Shown here: piece after piece, positions 6,088 through 8,133 of the stretch | Layout of the letters: every line of letters begins with the position of its first letter | Position numbering within the stretch: position 1 is the stretch's first letter | NCBI GenBank assembly: GCA_002363635.1 | Contig: DEWM01000041.1 | Location: 1-8,133 of the forward strand | Origin: Caryophanales bacterium UBA3210 | Lineage (GTDB): Bacteria; Bacillota_I; Bacilli_A; RFN20; CAG-449 | Reading direction: 5' to 3' | DNA: 8,133 bases | Translations under genes and position numbers: made by a program | Notes under the pieces: model-generated | What the model saw: only the letters and a program-made list of their open reading frames with translations | Told to the model about the DNA's origin: nothing | Database searches by the model: none

Positions 6088-6813
6088 TTATAACAAAGTT
6101 ATTAAGTAGAAATATAAGACTAAAATTCCCATATTTACTAAAGGCAAAGTTAAATTATCAGTTCCTTTATAAGAATATAATTCAATGACCATTGATATTA
6201 ATCCCATAAATAAAGAAACAGATAATATTGACCACCAAGGCATAGAAGATAAACTAAATAATAAAATTAATGTAAGAAAGAAGATACCAAAGAATAATGC
6301 TAAACTTCCTACAATAGTTTTCTTATTATCGCCTCCCTTGACACGCCAATGTTTAGATCCATATCCTTTACCAATTAATGCTCCTAAAGCATCTCCAAAC
6401 CCTGATGCACAAATAGAAATCAAAGGAATTAATCTATTAAGGCAAAGTCCCCATCCAATATAAATATCGCTTCCCATAACTAAATAAAATAAAGTCATAG
6501 AAATAATAATTTCATAAGGATATTTTTCTACAAGTAAATCGTGAAACCATTCTTCTCTTTCTAAAAAAATTAGTCCAATAACAAATAAAATTATAAAATA
6601 TCCTATTGCGATAATAGAAACTAAATAATTATCAGTATTATAAATTAAAGGAATAATTGAAGAAAACGCAACTAAATGCATCATCTTTCTCCAAACAAAG
6701 TCTTTAATTTTATTCTTAAAAAAGAATCTAATGATTAACAAAATAAAAACTAAAACACCTAGGTAAGCAAGTAAGTCTCCAAGAAGTTTTAGTCCATAAA
6801 TAAATAATTCCAT
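6088..6813 (-). CDS. Diacylglycerol/polyprenol kinase family protein (dolichol/phytol kinase-like)
   Basis: The 241-aa integral membrane protein has about seven hydrophobic segments and belongs to the CTP-dependent lipid-alcohol kinase/cytidylyltransferase superfamily (SEC59, VTE5, DGK1 relatives). Diagnostic motifs are RKMMH (42-46), GFGDALGALIGKGYG (138-152), NKKTIVGSLA (163-172), E211 and DNLTLP (219-224). These correspond to the RK..H, D-A-x-A-x-x-I-G-x-x-x-G, K-[ST]-x-x-G-S and DN-x-x-x-P motifs of that family. It probably phosphorylates a membrane lipid alcohol (polyprenol, diacylglycerol or a prenyl alcohol) with a nucleoside triphosphate; the substrate cannot be read from the sequence. 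It is monocistronic with its own promoter and terminator. The ribosome binding site is weak (TAGGT). It is divergently arranged with a TetR-type gene that might control it. The family is also easily mis-annotated as phosphatidate cytidylyltransferase (CdsA). Confidence 0.87.
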   Translation of the reverse strand: MELFIYGLKLLGDLLAYLGVLVFILLIIRFFFKNKIKDFVWRKMMHLVAFSSIIPLIYNTDNYLVSIIAIGYFIILFVIGLIFLEREEWFHDLLVEKYPYEIIISMTLFYLVMGSDIYIGWGLCLNRLIPLISICASGFGDALGALIGKGYGSKHWRVKGGDNKKTIVGSLALFFGIFFLTLILLFSLSSMPWWSILSVSLFMGLISMVIELYSYKGTDNLTLPLVNMGILVLYFYLITLL

Positions 6814-6841
6814 TTTATACCTACAAATAATTTATATTAAA

Positions 6842-6870
6842 ATTATAATCAATAAAAAATAGGTATTCAA
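6842..6870 (-). promoter_or_regulatory. Consensus promoter of the polyprenol/diacylglycerol kinase gene
   Basis: On the minus strand, TTGAAT (6870-6865) and a perfect TATAAT (6847-6842) are spaced by 17 bases. The predicted start is near 6835, about 20 bases before the ATG at 6813. Confidence 0.8.
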
Positions 6871-6920
6871 TAAGTTACTAAACGTAAATTAATAAATTAA
6901 AATTTATTTTAAAAATCATT

Positions 6921-6944
6921 TAATATTTTATTAATAAAATATTA
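6921..6944 (+). repeat. Perfect 24-bp palindrome in the divergent intergenic region
   Basis: The arm TAATATTTTATT is followed without a spacer by its exact reverse complement. It lies about 50 bases upstream of the kinase -35 box and 68 bases upstream of the tetR-type -35 box. It could be an operator for the adjacent regulator. The sequence is pure A/T in an A/T-rich region, so chance is a real alternative. Confidence 0.5.
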
Positions 6945-6950
6945 TTAGTT

Positions 6951-6982
6951 TATCAAAAATGCCTATTAAACGGCATTTGATA
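6951..6982 (+). repeat. Imperfect inverted repeat, candidate operator
   Basis: AAATGCC (6957-6963) and GGCATTT (6972-6978) flank an 8-base spacer. The outer TATC and GATA also pair if two As are bulged. It contains the only GC-containing paired block in this otherwise A/T stretch. On the minus strand it resembles a terminator with a short T run, but no transcript is expected to end there, so an operator role seems more likely. Confidence 0.5.
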
Positions 6983-7000
6983 ACAATTTGCAAAAAAATT

Positions 7001-7040
7001 CATTTACAATCTTGTACACTTTATTACATTTTGTTACAAT
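7001..7040 (+). repeat. Four 10-nt-phased TACAnT boxes across the TetR-gene promoter
   Basis: Consecutive decamers CATTTACAAT, CTTGTACACT, TTATTACATT and TTGTTACAAT each carry TACA at positions 5-8 and T at position 10. The boxes are therefore one helical turn apart on one face of the DNA and cover the -35, the spacer and the -10. They may be a cooperative binding site for a regulator, possibly the TetR-type protein itself. Confidence 0.5.
7012..7040 (+). promoter_or_regulatory. Promoter of the TetR-type regulator gene
   Basis: TTGTAC (7012-7017) and TACAAT (7035-7040) are 17 bases apart. The start is expected near 7047, giving a leader of about 30 bases with a strong GGAGG ribosome binding site before the ATG at 7076. 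Confidence 0.7.
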
Positions 7041-7075
7041 AGTAATGGGGGAATTGTTTATTTGGAGGATAAAAA

Positions 7076-7603
7076 ATGTCAAAAAGTAATATTGCTAAAA
7101 AGAACATCTCAGAAGCCCTAATGTCATTACTACAAACTAAGCCACTCAGAGATATTACAATTCAAGATCTTGCTGACAAGTCAGGTTACACTAGAGTAAC
7201 TTACTACCGTCACTTCACTTCTTTATATGAAGTAATTGAATACTATCTTGATTGTTATTCAGATGAATACTTAGCACAAAACCCAATGGACTTCGATTCT
7301 TTACCACCAAGAGTCTTCTATACAAGATTCTTCGAACACTTCCTTGAACCAAAAGCAAAAGAAATCGTAAATATCTTAAAGAAGCAAAATTTATTAAACC
7401 TTCTCAAAAAGAATTTCGATAAATACATGCTCATCGGTGGAAAGACAGGATACGGCTATTTATTCTTCTCAGGTGGACTATTCAACGTCTACATTTCTTG
7501 GGTCAACAAAGGATATCCAGAATCACCTGCAGAATTAGCTGACTACTTCGTTCACTTCTTCTCAATGTTAAATGACAACGAAGTAAATCCATCACGTTTC
7601 TAA
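7076..7603 (+). CDS. TetR/AcrR-type transcriptional regulator
   Basis: The 175-aa DNA-binding protein starts with a three-helix TetR head. Helix 1 is IAKKNISEALMSLLQTKPL (6-24). The helix-turn-helix ITIQDLADKSGYTRVTYYRH (27-46) has the typical Y-x-x-F ending (YYRHF), followed by TSLYEVIEYYLD. The C-terminal ligand/dimer domain (about 75-165) ends with FFSGGLFNVYISWVNKGYPE and PAELADYF. This resembles the TetR_C domain found in many small Firmicutes regulators of the DhaS/YbiH-like type. The ligand is unknown. The start follows GGAGG at seven bases. The gene is divergent from the polyprenol/diacylglycerol kinase gene, so autoregulation and control of that gene are both plausible. Codon use is unusual for this window: all 14 Phe codons are TTC, whereas the first seven Phe codons I checked at the start of the transporter gene are all TTT. 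Confidence 0.92.
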   Translation: MSKSNIAKKNISEALMSLLQTKPLRDITIQDLADKSGYTRVTYYRHFTSLYEVIEYYLDCYSDEYLAQNPMDFDSLPPRVFYTRFFEHFLEPKAKEIVNILKKQNLLNLLKKNFDKYMLIGGKTGYGYLFFSGGLFNVYISWVNKGYPESPAELADYFVHFFSMLNDNEVNPSRF

Positions 7604-7634
7604 TACAAAATTAGATATAATCGCGGACATAAAA

Positions 7635-7663
7635 GGTGCTCTATTCGACAGAGCATCTTTTTT
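7635..7663 (+). terminator. Rho-independent terminator of the TetR-type gene
   Basis: GGTGCTCT pairs with AGAGCATC (eight pairs, one G-U) around a seven-base ATTCGAC loop, followed by six Ts. It begins about 30 bases after the stop codon. Confidence 0.9.
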
Positions 7664-7671
7664 GTTGCTAC

Positions 7672-7706
7672 AAAAATAAAAACGCCCGGAGGAGGATCCG
7701 AACGTT
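7672..7706 (-). terminator. Rho-independent terminator of the SDR dehydrogenase gene
   Basis: On the minus strand, AACGTTCGGA pairs with TCCGGGCGTT (ten pairs, two G-U) around a TCCTCC loop, then TTTATTTTTG. An outer TGCTAC/GTAGCA pair (7666-7671 with 7710-7715) can extend the structure beyond the T run. It lies back to back with the terminator of the convergent TetR-type gene. Confidence 0.88.
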
Positions 7707-7743
7707 TTAGTAGCATAAAAGATAATTTAGCGGTTCTTATCTC

Positions 7744-8133
7744 TTATTTAGGTTGTTTGCCGATGTATGCTAAGATACCACCATCGACATATAAAATATG
7801 TCCGTTGACAGCATTTGATGCATCGGATGCTAAGAATACAGCTGGTCCACCTAATTCGTCTGGATTAAGCCAACGACCTGCTGGTGTTCTTGAACAAATA
7901 AATTGATCGAATGGATGTCTGCTACCATCTGGTTGAACTTCTCTTAATGGAGCAGTCTGTGGAGTAGCAATGTATCCAGGTCCAATACCATTACACTGGA
8001 TATTGAATTCACCATATTCTGCACAGATGTTTCTTGTTAACATCTTTAAACCACCTTTTGCAGCAGCATAAGCAGAAACAGTTTCTCTACCAAGTTCACT
8101 CATCATTGAGCAAATGTTAATGATTTTACCATG
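7744..8133 (-). CDS. SDR-family dehydrogenase, likely gluconate 5-dehydrogenase (N-terminus outside window)
   Basis: This is the C-terminal half of a classical short-chain dehydrogenase/reductase. The frame is open to the right window edge; the codons before the first in-frame ATG (8106) read HGKIINICS. This supplies the catalytic Ser 13 residues before the Tyr of the YAAAK active site (S...SAYAAAK). The first internal ATG is therefore not the start, and about half of the protein, including the N-terminal NAD(P)-binding glycine motif, is missing. Further SDR landmarks are NGIGPGYIATPQ, the substrate loop, PAGRW, ELGGPAVFLASDASNAVNGH and the C-terminal YVDGGILAYIGKQP. The VDGGILA-x-IGKQP ending is typical of Firmicute gluconate 5-dehydrogenases, which interconvert 5-keto-gluconate and gluconate. 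Related sugar-acid dehydrogenases such as KduD are an alternative. It ends at its own terminator. Confidence 0.9.
   Translation of the reverse strand, partial: HGKIINICSMMSELGRETVSAYAAAKGGLKMLTRNICAEYGEFNIQCNGIGPGYIATPQTAPLREVQPDGSRHPFDQFICSRTPAGRWLNPDELGGPAVFLASDASNAVNGHILYVDGGILAYIGKQPK

Noticed and set aside
6185..6463. 92-aa + strand open frame opposite the lipid kinase gene
   Set aside because: It is antisense to the conserved GDA-L-GKGYG and DNLTLP motifs, with no initiation signal.
6951..6982. Inverted repeat as a minus-strand terminator
   Set aside because: No gene or promoter upstream on that strand needs one between two divergent promoters, and its T run overlaps the stem.
7688..7698. 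GGAGGAGG as a ribosome binding site on the + strand
   Set aside because: It forms the loop and stem edge of the minus-strand terminator, and no coding frame follows it.
7744..8106. A complete 120-aa dehydrogenase starting at 8106
   Set aside because: The frame is open to the edge and the residues upstream (HGKIINICS) include the catalytic Ser, so this is only the C-terminal half.
595..8133. Mycoplasma-type genetic code (TGA = Trp)
   Set aside because: Trp is encoded by TGG in ligA and other genes, and TGA ends the first P-II-like gene one base before the next ATG.

Overview
This AT-rich window has short intergenic gaps and strong AGGAGG ribosome binding sites. Trp is encoded by TGG and TGA serves as a stop, so the standard bacterial code applies. 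It looks like the chromosome of a low-GC, Firmicutes-type (Bacilli/Erysipelotrichales or Mollicutes-relative) gut or host-associated bacterium. That placement is inferred from composition and gene content; no marker gene fixes it.

Layout: (1) At the left edge, on the + strand, is the C-terminal part of an unrecognised protein (2-568), ending in a hairpin shared with the convergent operon. (2) A six-gene minus-strand operon fills 5946 to 595. In transcription order it encodes a duplicated DUF1538 membrane transporter (512 aa), two small divergent P-II-like proteins (119 and 131 aa), a membrane protein with a DUF2628-like front and a SHOCT-like tail, a small lipoprotein, and NAD+-dependent DNA ligase (ligA). 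The genes are 1-10 nt apart or overlap by 11 nt, and a single good extended -10 promoter lies upstream. (3) A monocistronic minus-strand gene (6813-6088) encodes a polyprenol/diacylglycerol (dolichol/phytol kinase-like) kinase, with its own consensus promoter and terminator. (4) A divergent + strand TetR-type regulator (7076-7603) follows. Its promoter carries four 10-nt-spaced TACAnT boxes, and the shared upstream region holds two palindromes. (5) At the right edge is a truncated SDR dehydrogenase, most like gluconate 5-dehydrogenase, on the minus strand.

How the genes may work together: the DUF1538 protein with two P-II-like partners is the most interesting unit. P-II-family proteins commonly bind nucleotides and gate membrane transporters, so this looks like a transporter with a built-in pair of sensory subunits, translated before the envelope proteins and ligA. 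The polyprenol/diacylglycerol kinase and TetR regulator share an intergenic region and could form a separate lipid-related regulatory pair. No CRISPR array, insertion sequence, tRNA, rRNA or recognisable riboswitch was seen. No stretch over 300 bases lacks a gene; the longest gap is the 262-base divergent region 6814-7075, described below.
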